Shown here piece by piece: positions 55,126 to 63,463 of a stretch of DNA of 64,000 nt. The notes under the pieces are model-generated. The model ran no database searches, was not told the origin of the DNA, and saw nothing but the letters and a program-made list of their open reading frames with translations. The position numbers and the translations under genes were made by a program. This DNA comes from a virus: IMG/VR virus record IMGVR_UViG_3300012205_000277, positions 1 to 64,000 of that record. One strand, given 5' to 3'. Positions within the stretch are counted from its first letter, which is position 1; each line of letters starts with the position of its first letter.

Positions 55126-55152
55126 ATTATAACTTAGGGTCTAATTTGTCAA
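55126..55152 (-). promoter_or_regulatory. Leftward promoter-like sequence upstream of the Gp37/68 gene
   Basis: Reading leftward: TTGACA (55147-55152) and a perfect TATAAT (55126-55131), but only 15 nt apart. The spacer contains ACCCTAAGTT, related to the 18592 promoter region. The rest of 55004-55158 has no gene. Confidence 0.45.
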
Positions 55153-55158
55153 TGATTT

Positions 55159-55839
55159 TTACTGCGCTTCGACAAGCAAGCCGTAGTAATCGACTCTTCC
55201 TAGATTGATAACATAGCCTCTGGTAATATGGGCCGTCGGGCACGGCATCGTCAGAAGACATTTGTCCGCGTAATCAAATACTTCTTTCTTTCCGGGAACA
55301 TTCCAACTCTCAGGGATACCCATCACCCGCTTTGCCAACTTGCTGATCGGCATCTTGCCGCTTCCGGGTCCGTGTTGGCCATAAGATACAGTCCCGCGCG
55401 TCAAAAATACAACTGTGCGTTGCTTGATCCGGAATAGCAATTCATGCCAGATCTCCCATGGATCGCCGTAACAGTCCACGTCCACCGTGTTATACCTACC
55501 CAAGCCTGTGCCGGTGTATTCATCGACTTTCGTATCGCCATTCAAGGCCGCGATAAAGCGCGGCGTGATTTTAATTTGGAGCTGGCCGGCTTGCTTCGCG
55601 ACTGCATCGACCGGCGTATACGTTTGGACTTGCAAGGCCCGCGGCTGATCCTCGGGAGATAAGTCCGGATCGTAGCGCGGCTGGCGCCGGAGCTCCGACC
55701 AAACCATTCCCTCCCCGGCAAATAAATCAAGGACACGCAGCGGTTCCATCTGGGCTTCCTCAATCAGGAACCTTCGTAGGTAAACTTTATCGGCTAAAGA
55801 ACGATTGTCGGTTTTTTTCTGCAGCGCCGAAGCACTCAT
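55159..55839 (-). CDS. Class I methyltransferase-like protein
   Basis: A 226-aa protein from MSASALQKKTDNRSLADKVY, whose ATG overlaps the upstream stop. MEPLRVLDLFAGEGMVWSEL is a SAM-binding loop (DLFAGEG). YTPVDAVAKQAGQLQIKI and DVDCYGDPWEIWHELLFR continue the fold. No DNA-methylase NPPY/DPPY motif is seen, so substrate is open (RNA, small molecule or DNA). Confidence 0.7.
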   Translation of the reverse strand: MSASALQKKTDNRSLADKVYLRRFLIEEAQMEPLRVLDLFAGEGMVWSELRRQPRYDPDLSPEDQPRALQVQTYTPVDAVAKQAGQLQIKITPRFIAALNGDTKVDEYTGTGLGRYNTVDVDCYGDPWEIWHELLFRIKQRTVVFLTRGTVSYGQHGPGSGKMPISKLAKRVMGIPESWNVPGKKEVFDYADKCLLTMPCPTAHITRGYVINLGRVDYYGLLVEAQ

Positions 55840-56150
55840 AGCGGATCGAGCCCGATATCGAGCGCCTTGAAAATCCACTGGCTTATTTCTGTCGCCGTGG
55901 CCAAGTCGCGCGCGCTGATTCTCAGGTCTGCAAGTTCGGTTTGGAATTCCGGCTGGTCCCAACAGGGAGCGTTGATCCAATGGCAAAGATAGTCGCGCAC
56001 CAAAGAAATCTGTTCGTCAGTAACCGTGGTTCCTTTGATCCGATTGTCCAGGTAAGCGTTGACGGCGCTGATCAATGTTCCGGAGACTTCATCGCGCCAA
56101 AAAAAAGGGAGCCCCAGCGGGGGCTTGTACGCGGCCGGCATAATTGTCAT
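55836..56150 (-). CDS. Hypothetical protein
   Basis: A 104-aa protein: MTIMPAAYKPPLGLPFFWRD, SAVNAYLDNRIKGTTVTDEQ and SLVRDYLCHWINAPCWDQPE. The YL-x-H-x-I-x-A-P-x-W phrase is typical of a phage family without known function. Upstream TAG stop is in frame with its ATG after four codons. Confidence 0.65.
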   Translation of the reverse strand: MTIMPAAYKPPLGLPFFWRDEVSGTLISAVNAYLDNRIKGTTVTDEQISLVRDYLCHWINAPCWDQPEFQTELADLRISARDLATATEISQWIFKALDIGLDPL

Positions 56151-56162
56151 GGGGATTTGTCT

Positions 56163-56357
56163 CTAGGCAACAGCAGCTTCAGATTCGGGTTCAGGCTTTT
56201 TCTTTTTGGAGCCGGGCGGTCTGCCGCCAAGTTTTGCCCATCTGGATAATTGCGCGGCGGAATGTCTTTTTGCGCGAGCGCGGCCGCCTTTGCTGCCAAC
56301 TTTTTGGAAAAATTCCAAAGCCGGGCCGCTCAATTTCAATTTGTCTTTCTTTGCCAT
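56163..56357 (-). CDS. Small basic protein
   Basis: A 64-aa Lys/Arg/Gly-rich protein: EFFQKVGSKGGRARAKRHSA then QLSRWAKLGGRPPGSKKKK. GGxARAxxxs...W.KlGGRP is a common phage/plasmid DNA-binding-like motif. It ends TAG; readthrough would continue in frame into the next gene. Confidence 0.65.
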   Translation of the reverse strand: MAKKDKLKLSGPALEFFQKVGSKGGRARAKRHSAAQLSRWAKLGGRPPGSKKKKPEPESEAAVA

Positions 56358-56385
56358 TGGTTCCTCGTCTGGTCATAAGTATACA

Positions 56386-56982
56386 CTAGGTTTTTGCCAG
56401 GAAATCGTAAACTTCATTTAGAAGATTGGTCACTTCCTCGAAAGAAGGTTTGAGTCCTTTTTGTCTAAGATGCATCCATAACGCGACGCGGAGAACTTGC
56501 TCCGACCTAGAATCACCTTTTATCGTATTCGCCCTGCGGGAGATAACGGATACATTACCATTGACATACCCAAGCTGAGGATAGAACTTATCAATACTGG
56601 CACAGTCTGGGTCAGGCGAACCCTTCGTTTTCTTCTGCACAAACGGCGTTCCGAATACCGGGCACTTCATTGGAAGTACGAGTCCCAATAGGTCGCCATA
56701 GGCGATGTGAGATTGTCCGTGCTTTCTCGCATACGCCTTGGCTCGCGAGAGCATTGCCCTGGCAATAGCGGGAGCACCTCCGCATTCCATACATTTGCCA
56801 CGGATTTTACCGTGAGTGCAAACATTGCTCCCGCCGCATTCTTTGCAGTTAGTGCGCCTCTTTTTATGTTTGCAGAAACGGTGAGGAGCGCACCTTGCAC
56901 AGTTGGACGCAGCGTTGCCGTGTTTGCATCTTTTACTCCTGTAAACTCGCGTCATGCCGCCGAATAAGTCTGGTGAGTTCAT
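56386..56982 (-). CDS. Zinc-finger / endonuclease VII-like protein
   Basis: A 198-aa protein. The first 75 residues are repeats of the CxHGxxxxxCxxC type (RCKHGNAASNCARC; CTHGKIRGKCMECGG). The C-terminal half has PMKCPVFGTPFVQKK, DCASIDKFYPQLGYVNGNVS and VISRRANTIKGD, the HNH/endonuclease-VII pattern of phage mobile nucleases. A fourth free-standing endonuclease in the window. Confidence 0.75.
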   Translation of the reverse strand: MNSPDLFGGMTRVYRSKRCKHGNAASNCARCAPHRFCKHKKRRTNCKECGGSNVCTHGKIRGKCMECGGAPAIARAMLSRAKAYARKHGQSHIAYGDLLGLVLPMKCPVFGTPFVQKKTKGSPDPDCASIDKFYPQLGYVNGNVSVISRRANTIKGDSRSEQVLRVALWMHLRQKGLKPSFEEVTNLLNEVYDFLAKT

Positions 56983-57041
56983 GTGCTGTGATTATATCAA
57001 TCTTTGTCTCTATGTTTCAAGCCAGCGAGGCATGTGCTGCC

Positions 57042-57554
57042 TTACGGCTGTAGCAACCGCTGGATATATAATTTTGCCTTATCGTAGCCCCAGGCATGAA
57101 TCGAATGGTCAATCTTGGTGACGTCCTCATTCGGGAACACAACGTCAGCCGGGCCAGCGACTGACGGTTCCCAATTTATTGCGATGACTCGCTTGCGCCA
57201 GCCCAAAGTGACTCGGCCTTTCCTTGTGGTTATGGTGTACCACGGCTTCTGGCTGCAACAAGGCTGGGAGCAATAGCCGTTGGGAATTTCCTCTACGAAA
57301 ATTAGCCCGGTAAGCGAAAAGGGTTCAAATAGGCCAACCAGTGCTTGGCGTTCAACTTCCCGTTCGACGGCAACATCGGGATCGAGCCGCGCTGTTTCCA
57401 GCTCCAATGCTTCTACCAGTTTGTCGGCTAAGTCCCTCGCGGCGCGTTCATCGGCTTCGGTTACCGGCCGATGCAAAGAAACGCGAACCTCGATGCCCAA
57501 AGCATGCTTGCCAATGATTTCCTGCTTGTAAAGTGTCTTGTATTCGAGATTCAT
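57042..57554 (-). CDS. Hypothetical protein
   Basis: A 170-aa protein: VRVSLHRPVTEADERAARDL then ADKLVEALELETARLDPDVA, and a C-terminal domain WYTITTRKGRVTLGWRKRVI with AINWEPS and HAWGYDKAKLYIQRLL. CSQPCCSQKPW is a Cys cluster. No family recognised. Start overlaps the clamp-loader stop. Confidence 0.65.
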   Translation of the reverse strand: MNLEYKTLYKQEIIGKHALGIEVRVSLHRPVTEADERAARDLADKLVEALELETARLDPDVAVEREVERQALVGLFEPFSLTGLIFVEEIPNGYCSQPCCSQKPWYTITTRKGRVTLGWRKRVIAINWEPSVAGPADVVFPNEDVTKIDHSIHAWGYDKAKLYIQRLLQP

Positions 57555-58438
57555 GGTCGTCCTTTCTTTTTATGCTTCAAGTCCTCAGCAATATTGCGAC
57601 GAATTGTTCGCCAAGCTTTTTGCGCGCGCAAACTGCCGATGCTCGAAGCACCGCCGCATGTCGGACAAATGGTCAGGTGTGGCAGTTTGCATTTCAACTC
57701 CGAACACTTCCACGGCTTGTGGCATTTCTCGCAATCGTGGGTGTGTACTGGAAGGATTTTCAAATCCCCATTTGGAAGACCTTCCCGTTTATCACCGAGG
57801 AGCAATTCCACTTGCAATTTGTTTAGCGCGTCCCGAACATTGAATTGAACGCTCTTGGCCAGATCGCAGAAATTTACAGGATATTTGCCGCCCTCTTTCT
57901 TGTAAATCGCGCCTAAGTAGGCTCCAAGTTCTTCTTCCAGGGTTTCGGCATCGAATTCGAGCACGCTGCACCTGGACATAAATCGAGGCTCCAGATTCAA
58001 TCTGCTGTTGGCTGTGAAAATGAAAATGGTTTTCGGCGGCCATGCGGTCGAATCCATTTTGGACAGGAGAGAGATTTGGGCCGCTGGCGACATTTTATCG
58101 GCCTCGTGAATAGAGAGGATATGCCAGTCGCAGGTTTTGCCGGTATCGAAATTGAATGCGCCGTATCTGCACATTTCCGTCTCGCGCCTTACCCGGTCCA
58201 GGTCGCATTCAGCGCTCGGGACTTCGTGAAGTTCGGCATTGATTTCTTCGGCGATGGCCTGTACCAGGGCCGTTTTCCCAAGGCCAGATCCGCCGAGAAA
58301 GAACCAGCTATGTTCGAATGGTTTCTTGACGAATGGTTCGATCGTGCGTTTCACCTTCATCAATCCGATGAATTCGCTCACTCGCCGCGGGCGGTATTTC
58401 TCCGTTAGTGGCTCGGGGAACGGCAAGCTTTTCGTCAC
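57551..58438 (-). CDS. Clamp-loader-like AAA+ ATPase with zinc ribbon
   Basis: A 295-aa protein; GTG at 58438 overlaps the upstream stop (GTGA). LTEKYRPRRVSEFIGLMKVK is the RFC/DnaX N-terminal box, SWFFLGGSGLGKTALVQAIA Walker A, WHILSIHEADKMSPAAQISL Walker B (HEAD rather than DExx), and TANSRLNLEPRFMSRCSVLE sensor 1 with the SRC arginine finger. The last 70 residues have CEKCHKPWKC...CPTCGG zinc sites. It should open a sliding clamp for phage replication; no clamp gene is in the window. Confidence 0.85.
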   Translation of the reverse strand: MTKSLPFPEPLTEKYRPRRVSEFIGLMKVKRTIEPFVKKPFEHSWFFLGGSGLGKTALVQAIAEEINAELHEVPSAECDLDRVRRETEMCRYGAFNFDTGKTCDWHILSIHEADKMSPAAQISLLSKMDSTAWPPKTIFIFTANSRLNLEPRFMSRCSVLEFDAETLEEELGAYLGAIYKKEGGKYPVNFCDLAKSVQFNVRDALNKLQVELLLGDKREGLPNGDLKILPVHTHDCEKCHKPWKCSELKCKLPHLTICPTCGGASSIGSLRAQKAWRTIRRNIAEDLKHKKKGRP

Positions 58439-58716
58439 TTGAGCTGCCCTCCCTGACCCCAAAGATTGACGAAGACGCGCTTGCCATGCTCATCTTTCAT
58501 CATGTTTGGGTGGGCGATGTCCTGACCCTGACAGTCATAATCGTAGATTTCCACGGTCATGCCGGGCGGGATGTTGTGAATCCTATGAATGACACCGCCA
58601 TTCATGACGACGCGGATTGGCTTCTGTGTAGGAACTTCATGGCCCTTGCAATGCGTCCATTGGCCGGATTGCACCTGTGGACAATTTTTGTTGTCGCCGT
58701 GATGCATGGTGGTCAT
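58435..58716 (-). CDS. Hypothetical protein
   Basis: A 93-aa protein after AAAGGGAGAAACAC. IRVVMNGGVIHRIHNIPPGM then TVEIYDYDCQGQDIAHP. The VxNGxVxxVxxIPxGxxVExxDYD phrase marks a phage family of unknown function. Confidence 0.65.
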   Translation of the reverse strand: MTTMHHGDNKNCPQVQSGQWTHCKGHEVPTQKPIRVVMNGGVIHRIHNIPPGMTVEIYDYDCQGQDIAHPNMMKDEHGKRVFVNLWGQGGQLK

Positions 58717-58797
58717 GTGTTTCTCCCTTTGGACGCTTAGGCCGCGCCCTGGCTTGAATCTTAGACACTAACATAAGTCCCGGCAGGGCAGGCGCGG

Positions 58798-59223
58798 TTA
58801 ATCCTGCAAGACAATTGATCGCGTCGTTTGCAATAAAAATATCGGCTCGATCGGAGCACTGCTTGTGATTTTGCGGCCGGCCCGGAGGAATGCCTGTTCC
58901 GCCGCAGGAGTCGTCCGGCTCTTATCCACTGGTTCCTTGGACAAGATCAGGTCGATGTGCTTGCACGCGATCTTCGGCGCTTTGTGAAACTTCCAGAACG
59001 GGCAGGAACATGCCCAGGTCCCGTCCGCTTTCATGGAAACTACGTATTGGGCATCGGAAGTCATGCTGGTGACTTGCCAACGCGCGATGTACTGCGCACT
59101 CGGTTTCAGTTTCGTAACCATTTTGTTTCTCCCTTTTTTTGATTCCAACCACTGTTTCACTTCGGCTTTGATGGCTGCATCAATTGTCTGCATCGTCTTC
59201 GGGAAGATTTTGTGCTTCTTCAT
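58798..59223 (-). CDS. SWIM zinc-finger-like protein with two in-frame starts
   Basis: A 141-aa protein from ATG 59223, or 107 aa from ATG 59121. Each start has its own strong ribosome site (GGAGGAAACAAAATG; GGGAGAAACAAAATG). WACSCPFWKFHKAPKIACKH is the SWIM signature CxCx(n)CxH. The extra N-terminal part is a helix (TIDAAIKAEVKQWLES). SWIM domains bind DNA or proteins. Two isoforms may be made. Confidence 0.7.
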   Translation of the reverse strand: MKKHKIFPKTMQTIDAAIKAEVKQWLESKKGRNKMVTKLKPSAQYIARWQVTSMTSDAQYVVSMKADGTWACSCPFWKFHKAPKIACKHIDLILSKEPVDKSRTTPAAEQAFLRAGRKITSSAPIEPIFLLQTTRSIVLQD

Positions 59224-59765
59224 TTTGTTTCCTCCATCAGTCGTATGCATTCCTCAAGGCGCCCGGCGCGCAATAATCGGAGACGCTCACTCGCCGCCGG
59301 GATCGCCATCTCTCCTTTCCATCGTTGTTTGAGAAGCGGAAATCCGCGATGCCAATCGTTGAGCACACAAGCATCGCCGTCCCACGTGGCCTCATCGGCA
59401 CGCTCTAGGGAAAATTCCACACCCAAATAAGCGGAACCTTCATTGAACCAGGTTGAGTCGAGCAGAATATTCTGCGCGTCTGCGTTCCAGGCATGAGGAA
59501 CTGGCAAGGCGGCCCCACCAAAACCGGGCAGCGCATAGCCTTCGACATATTTAAGGTTGTAGATCGCGCCTGCAAAAACGGAATTCCCGTAGCAGTGTTT
59601 TGGAAGGCCGCGATAACCGTCTGGCGGATAAGCCACCGGCTCGTACCAGATCCCATGCTCGATGATGAAGTCGGCGGAACAGGAATAGACAAAGCCATCC
59701 GGCTTCGTCATGCATTCCCGTATCTGTTCGAGGGCACGCAACAAGCGGTTTCGTGCCTGGTTCAT
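59220..59765 (-). CDS. Cysteine-protease/transglutaminase-like protein
   Basis: A 181-aa protein from MNQARNRLLRALEQIRECMT. KHCYGNSVFAGAIYNLKYVE, LPVPHAWNADAQNILLDSTW give a Cys...His...Asp order as in transglutaminase-like or NlpC-like folds. YLGVEFSLERADEATW follows. The family is found in phages and is uncharacterised; it could cleave a peptide bond or deamidate a host protein. Confidence 0.65.
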   Translation of the reverse strand: MNQARNRLLRALEQIRECMTKPDGFVYSCSADFIIEHGIWYEPVAYPPDGYRGLPKHCYGNSVFAGAIYNLKYVEGYALPGFGGAALPVPHAWNADAQNILLDSTWFNEGSAYLGVEFSLERADEATWDGDACVLNDWHRGFPLLKQRWKGEMAIPAASERLRLLRAGRLEECIRLMEETK

Positions 59766-59962
59766 TTCTTGACCCATGGGACGGTATGCCAAGTCCTCAA
59801 GAGGAGGACATGCGGGATGGGATATGGTGTCCCGGCTTTAACTGCCTTCATGATCTTGCGCATCCCGTTCTTTCCGAACATCAACTCCATGTCCTTATAG
59901 AAGGCCGCAAGATGCTTGATCGGCACGGTGATATCCAGGGTGACGACGACCTCTGATTTCAT
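59762..59962 (-). CDS. Small hypothetical protein
   Basis: A 66-aa protein, MKSEVVVTLDITVPIKHLAA then FYKDMELMFGKNGMRKIMKA. Ferredoxin-like alternation of strand and helix. Overlaps both neighbours by 4 nt. Confidence 0.6.
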   Translation of the reverse strand: MKSEVVVTLDITVPIKHLAAFYKDMELMFGKNGMRKIMKAVKAGTPYPIPHVLLLRTWHTVPWVKK

Positions 59963-61461
59963 GCGACCTTCTTCGGCGCGGCCTTTGGCTTGGATTTCTT
60001 TTCGCTGGCTTGTTTGGCCAATTGGGCGAGTGGGACACCAGCTTGTTTTGCTTTAGCATCGAGCAGTTGCGCCTTGTTGGTGCTGCCGCTGTGGAACCAC
60101 AGGTCGGATTCCGCCAGCATGAGCAGATAGAGCCACTGATAAACGGCGTCTGCGGTCAATTTGGCAAGGTTCTTCTTGACTGTGCCGTGATAGTCCTTCC
60201 CGCCATACTTCGCGGCTGCTGGCTGCCATTCCATGGCGTCAGCGAGACTTTTGGCGTGATCGTGGCTGAGTCCTTCGATCGCGTGGCCCAAGATTACGCG
60301 GTAGTCTTTAGTGGCCATCGGGAAGGTATCCGACGCCAGTTCTTTGAATACCAGTGCGCGGCGCCGCAGCTCGATCTTGCGCTTTCGATCGGCCTGCTTT
60401 GATGCATCACTGCGTTTATAGCCCGAGTCAGAAGCATAAGACTGATGCGTCTTGCATTTCTGGTTCGTGCAAATCTTCAATATTTGACCAAGTTTCGCTT
60501 CCTGGTTGTGATTGGCATAGTGGCTGATCTGTTCGACCACCACGCCTTGTTTCGTGTCCGGGCAATTCTTGTCGCCGGCTTTTACCCAGGTCGTCAGGTG
60601 TTTGGCTCTGGAAGATTCATACTGCGAGGCAATGCTCAGCAGGACCGCGTCCTTGTGGGTACCCACCTGAATCTTGATGAAGGCCCGGGTCTTTTCCTCG
60701 AAGCAGGCCGGATCGGTGCAGGTGTCGGCGCTTCGCACGTCTTCAAAAAGCGCCTTGTTGAATCCGGTGCGTTTCGGGCAAGTCACACAGGACCCCGCTT
60801 TGGCTACCAGCTTCGCGTCAGTCGTATCGAATGGAGCCTGCTTCAGCACCAGAAAGAAATGCCGTGCGATTTCATCCGCGAGGTTGCGCGCACTGTCGCC
60901 ACGCTTCAGCCAAGGCACGATTTGTTTCTGCTGCTCCGGCTGGAGCCGCGCGGCCTGGTCGGCATGGCCAACGCCGATTTTGTTTTCGAGAAACAGCTTC
61001 CGGATTGGCTCGATGAGATCCGCGTATTTCAATCGTCGCTGCACATACGCAGTTGACTTCCCTAGCCGTGTTGCGAGCTGCTCCAAGGACAAATTCCCTT
61101 CCTTCTGCAATTGCTGGTAGCCGGTACATTGTTCGAGTGGGTGAATATTTTCCCGTTGATCGTTTTCAAGAACCATCAGTTCGACGGCCTGCTGATCGGT
61201 CATTTCGCGGACGAGTACTGGCACTTCGACCAAGCCAGCATCTTTTGCGGCGAGATATCGCCGATGACCGGAGACGATCTCCAAATGCTTGTAGACCGGG
61301 CCTACGCCATTTTGCACTGGTCTCGCGAGCAAGGGCGTAACGATTCCTTGCTCGCGGATACTGGCAACCAATTCGGTCATGGCCTTCTTATCGAAGAATC
61401 GACGCGGATTGTTTTTTGACTCTTGCAGACTTCCGATTGGCACTTTTTGTAGTTCTGACAT
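59959..61461 (-). CDS. ParB/Spo0J-family protein
   Basis: A 500-aa protein after AAGGGAGAAACGAA. PIGSLQESKNNPRRFFDKKA, SIREQGIVTPLLARPV and LEIVSGHRRYLAAKDAGLVE are the ParB N-terminal CTPase/nuclease domain (GHRRY motif intact). DQRENIHPLEQCTGYQQLQK and LSLEQLATRLGKSTAYVQRR are box II and HTH. The C-terminal half is unusual: CVTCPKRTGF, CTDPACFEEK, CTNQKCKTH zinc motifs as in plasmid ParB/KorB-like proteins with a CxxC block. A partner ParA is absent, so regulation or DNA binding rather than partition is likely. Confidence 0.85.
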   Translation of the reverse strand: MSELQKVPIGSLQESKNNPRRFFDKKAMTELVASIREQGIVTPLLARPVQNGVGPVYKHLEIVSGHRRYLAAKDAGLVEVPVLVREMTDQQAVELMVLENDQRENIHPLEQCTGYQQLQKEGNLSLEQLATRLGKSTAYVQRRLKYADLIEPIRKLFLENKIGVGHADQAARLQPEQQKQIVPWLKRGDSARNLADEIARHFFLVLKQAPFDTTDAKLVAKAGSCVTCPKRTGFNKALFEDVRSADTCTDPACFEEKTRAFIKIQVGTHKDAVLLSIASQYESSRAKHLTTWVKAGDKNCPDTKQGVVVEQISHYANHNQEAKLGQILKICTNQKCKTHQSYASDSGYKRSDASKQADRKRKIELRRRALVFKELASDTFPMATKDYRVILGHAIEGLSHDHAKSLADAMEWQPAAAKYGGKDYHGTVKKNLAKLTADAVYQWLYLLMLAESDLWFHSGSTNKAQLLDAKAKQAGVPLAQLAKQASEKKSKPKAAPKKVA

Positions 61462-61503
61462 TTCGTTTCTCCCTTGCAAAACTTCCAGGCGTCTTGCTGC
61501 CCT

Positions 61504-61671
61504 TTAAATAACTTTCCCTTGCTTATTGAGGAAGGCTTTCCAAGTGAACCGCGTGCACTCGCATTGGAGGCATTCAAGATGATGCAGGTCTCCGCCATGC
61601 TGTGACCTCTTGTGGCCGCAGCAGCAGAGTTCTTCGATGACCTTTGACCAATCGCGTTTCTTCTTCTTCAT
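61504..61671 (-). CDS. Small cysteine/histidine-rich protein
   Basis: A 55-aa protein from MKKKKRDWSKVIEELCCCGH then KRSQHGGDLHHLECLQCECT. Likely zinc-binding (CCCGHxxSxH...CxxCxC), as in small phage proteins. Confidence 0.6.
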   Translation of the reverse strand: MKKKKRDWSKVIEELCCCGHKRSQHGGDLHHLECLQCECTRFTWKAFLNKQGKVI

Positions 61672-61675
61672 CAGG

Positions 61676-61813
61676 CTAGTTTCCGGCCATTGCGATTGCG
61701 CGCTTGATTGTTCGGGTAGAAAGACGCATTGTGAAATAGGTCCACTTCCGCCCCACTTTCGTGCTGAAAATCTTACCGCCTGCAAGTTGTGGCTTCAGAT
61801 GAATCGCTTTCAT
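61676..61813 (-). CDS. 45-aa basic peptide
   Basis: MKAIHLKPQLAGGKIFSTKV then GRKWTYFTMRLSTRTIKRAI. It has the block's standard ribosome site (GGAGAAACCAA) and ends TAG. Function unknown. Confidence 0.5.
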   Translation of the reverse strand: MKAIHLKPQLAGGKIFSTKVGRKWTYFTMRLSTRTIKRAIAMAGN

Positions 61814-61830
61814 TTGGTTTCTCCTTTTTG

Positions 61831-62031
61831 TTATCGAGCATGTGTTTCGATAAATTCAGCGGCCTTGATGGCCATTGCCCGCCGATCGTCCATCGATACG
61901 GCTGTCTGTGAATGGCTTGGCCCTATCAGCCATCCGGCCCAGAACGCCAGTGCCGGCCCGGCCTCGGAATCAGATACTTCTGGTACTTCTCCGGTAAGCT
62001 GATACTGCCGCAGCCATTCGCTCACTTTCAT
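61831..62031 (-). CDS. Small hypothetical protein
   Basis: A 66-aa protein: MKVSEWLRQYQLTGEVPEVS, then PALAFWAGWLIGPSHSQTAV and a helical end. Family unknown. The 128 nt upstream to the ligase stop show no gene. Confidence 0.6.
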   Translation of the reverse strand: MKVSEWLRQYQLTGEVPEVSDSEAGPALAFWAGWLIGPSHSQTAVSMDDRRAMAIKAAEFIETHAR

Positions 62032-62159
62032 GTTTGGTACCTCTTAAAATTAGCGGCGGTTCCCGGCCCGCGTTTGCCGTTCCTGCCTTGCCGGGCCAAG
62101 GCGGGCCTTTTCGCAACTTTGCCCGCCTCTCCTTCCTTTCCTAGCCTGCCACGGCAAAC

Positions 62160-63230
62160 TTAGGCTGCAATCCCTTCTTTGAAAGCTTTCTTTAGTTGAG
62201 AAAAAACACATTCCGATTCCGCTATATCGGTGCGCATTTCCTTGACCCGCGGCTGAAAAAGTCTTCCACCGGCGCCGACATATAAGAATGTGATTTCGAG
62301 AATTGAACCAATCCTAATTCGAGAATCTTTCCCGTTCAAACTAACGCGGCCAACTTCACGCCATTTGCCTTCGTCGAGCAGTGCGAGTGTCGCGGAATTG
62401 TGACCTTTATGACCCATTCCAATGACCTTGCAACTCGCGCTCTTTAAGAATTTGAATTTCTTGTGTTGGCCGTTCCGACCTGCACGGTAAGGTGCATCTT
62501 TGCATTTGAAGCAGACACCTTCAGCGCGTTTTTTCAGAAGCAATGCTAAGGCGGCTTGCTTTTGTGTCGTTGAAAGCCAGGTATCGACCGTGAATTCCGG
62601 AGCCTTCTCGTCAAGAAGTAGCCAGCGCTTTTCGTAAGGCATGGTTTTGATATTCGTTCCATCGGCAAAGAAAATATCGAAGGCGTAATACTTGTCGCCG
62701 ATGATCTCGCCATCTATGAAAAAAGAATCAAGGGCGATGGCTTTGAGACTGTCGACCAATTCTGCCGGGAGTGCAACTGTTTCACCCTTTTTGTTATAGC
62801 CCACGAAATTGCTGGCCTTTGTCTTTTCAATTTGGCGGCGATGTCCGTCGAGTTTGGTTTGCAGAATATAGCGGTCATCTTTGACTAATGCTTCCGCTTC
62901 TTCTCGCGTGATTTCTTCCAACAACTCGACCGGGAACTGCGTCCGCGTGCTGTTGGCTGGCGGTTCAACTGGTGCGAGCGGTGCCGCGGTGCCAGCTTCC
63001 GCGCCGACGTAGCCCTTGCTTGTTTTTTCGCGGACCAGGCGTTCGTAAATCTTGGTTGCTTCTTCGAGCGAAACTGGCGTTGGCGTCTTAGTCCCCGCGG
63101 TCAAAGTCCCAGCGCGACGACCATATTGAAAAAGCACAACGTATGCAGTACCTTTTTTGACCAACTGAAGCCGATACTCCTTATCCGAGTTCTCTTCGAG
63201 GCTCTTGTAATACAAAATCGTTGCCTTCAT
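62160..63230 (-). CDS. ATP-dependent DNA ligase with N-terminal WGR domain
   Basis: A 356-aa protein after GGGAGAATCAAA. Residues 1-80 are a WGR domain (YRLQLVKKGTAYVVLFQYGR, RAGTLTAGTKTP). The nucleotidyltransferase domain begins near residue 110: motif I YILQTKLDGHRRQIEK (KxDG), motif III-like SFFIDGEIIGDKYYAFDIFF, motif IV region AEGVCFKCKDAPYRAGR, motif V HKKFKFLKSASCKVIGM. An OB-like end follows (IRIGSILEITFLYVGAGGRL). WGR domains bind nicked DNA in PARPs. It should seal nicks in phage DNA. Confidence 0.88.
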   Translation of the reverse strand: MKATILYYKSLEENSDKEYRLQLVKKGTAYVVLFQYGRRAGTLTAGTKTPTPVSLEEATKIYERLVREKTSKGYVGAEAGTAAPLAPVEPPANSTRTQFPVELLEEITREEAEALVKDDRYILQTKLDGHRRQIEKTKASNFVGYNKKGETVALPAELVDSLKAIALDSFFIDGEIIGDKYYAFDIFFADGTNIKTMPYEKRWLLLDEKAPEFTVDTWLSTTQKQAALALLLKKRAEGVCFKCKDAPYRAGRNGQHKKFKFLKSASCKVIGMGHKGHNSATLALLDEGKWREVGRVSLNGKDSRIRIGSILEITFLYVGAGGRLFQPRVKEMRTDIAESECVFSQLKKAFKEGIAA

Positions 63231-63283
63231 TTTGATTCTCCCTTTGCATCGGATTCCAGGCTCGATGTTGCCCACAAAAATCG

Positions 63284-63463
63284 TCAAACTGTCACGTCGA
63301 ACTGTTCCAAGAGGTCGGCGATGGCTTCCTCTTCGGTCGCTCCTTTTCCAATGATTGCCTTCGAATCAGGATCTCCACCATCGATTGTGCCGTCCACATA
63401 GGCTTGCCAGTCGTAGTTGCGCGTTGGAATTGGAGGACAGACGAATACGGTTTTGATGTTCAT
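63284..63463 (-). CDS. Small hypothetical protein
   Basis: A 59-aa protein: MNIKTVFVCPPIPTRNYDWQ, DGTIDGGDPDSKAIIGKGAT and EEEAIADLLEQFDV. The pattern PPIPxRxxDWxA...Gx(D/G)xxxxxGxGxTExEAxxDL is widespread in phages, function unknown. Starts over the upstream stop (ATGA). Confidence 0.7.
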   Translation of the reverse strand: MNIKTVFVCPPIPTRNYDWQAYVDGTIDGGDPDSKAIIGKGATEEEAIADLLEQFDVTV

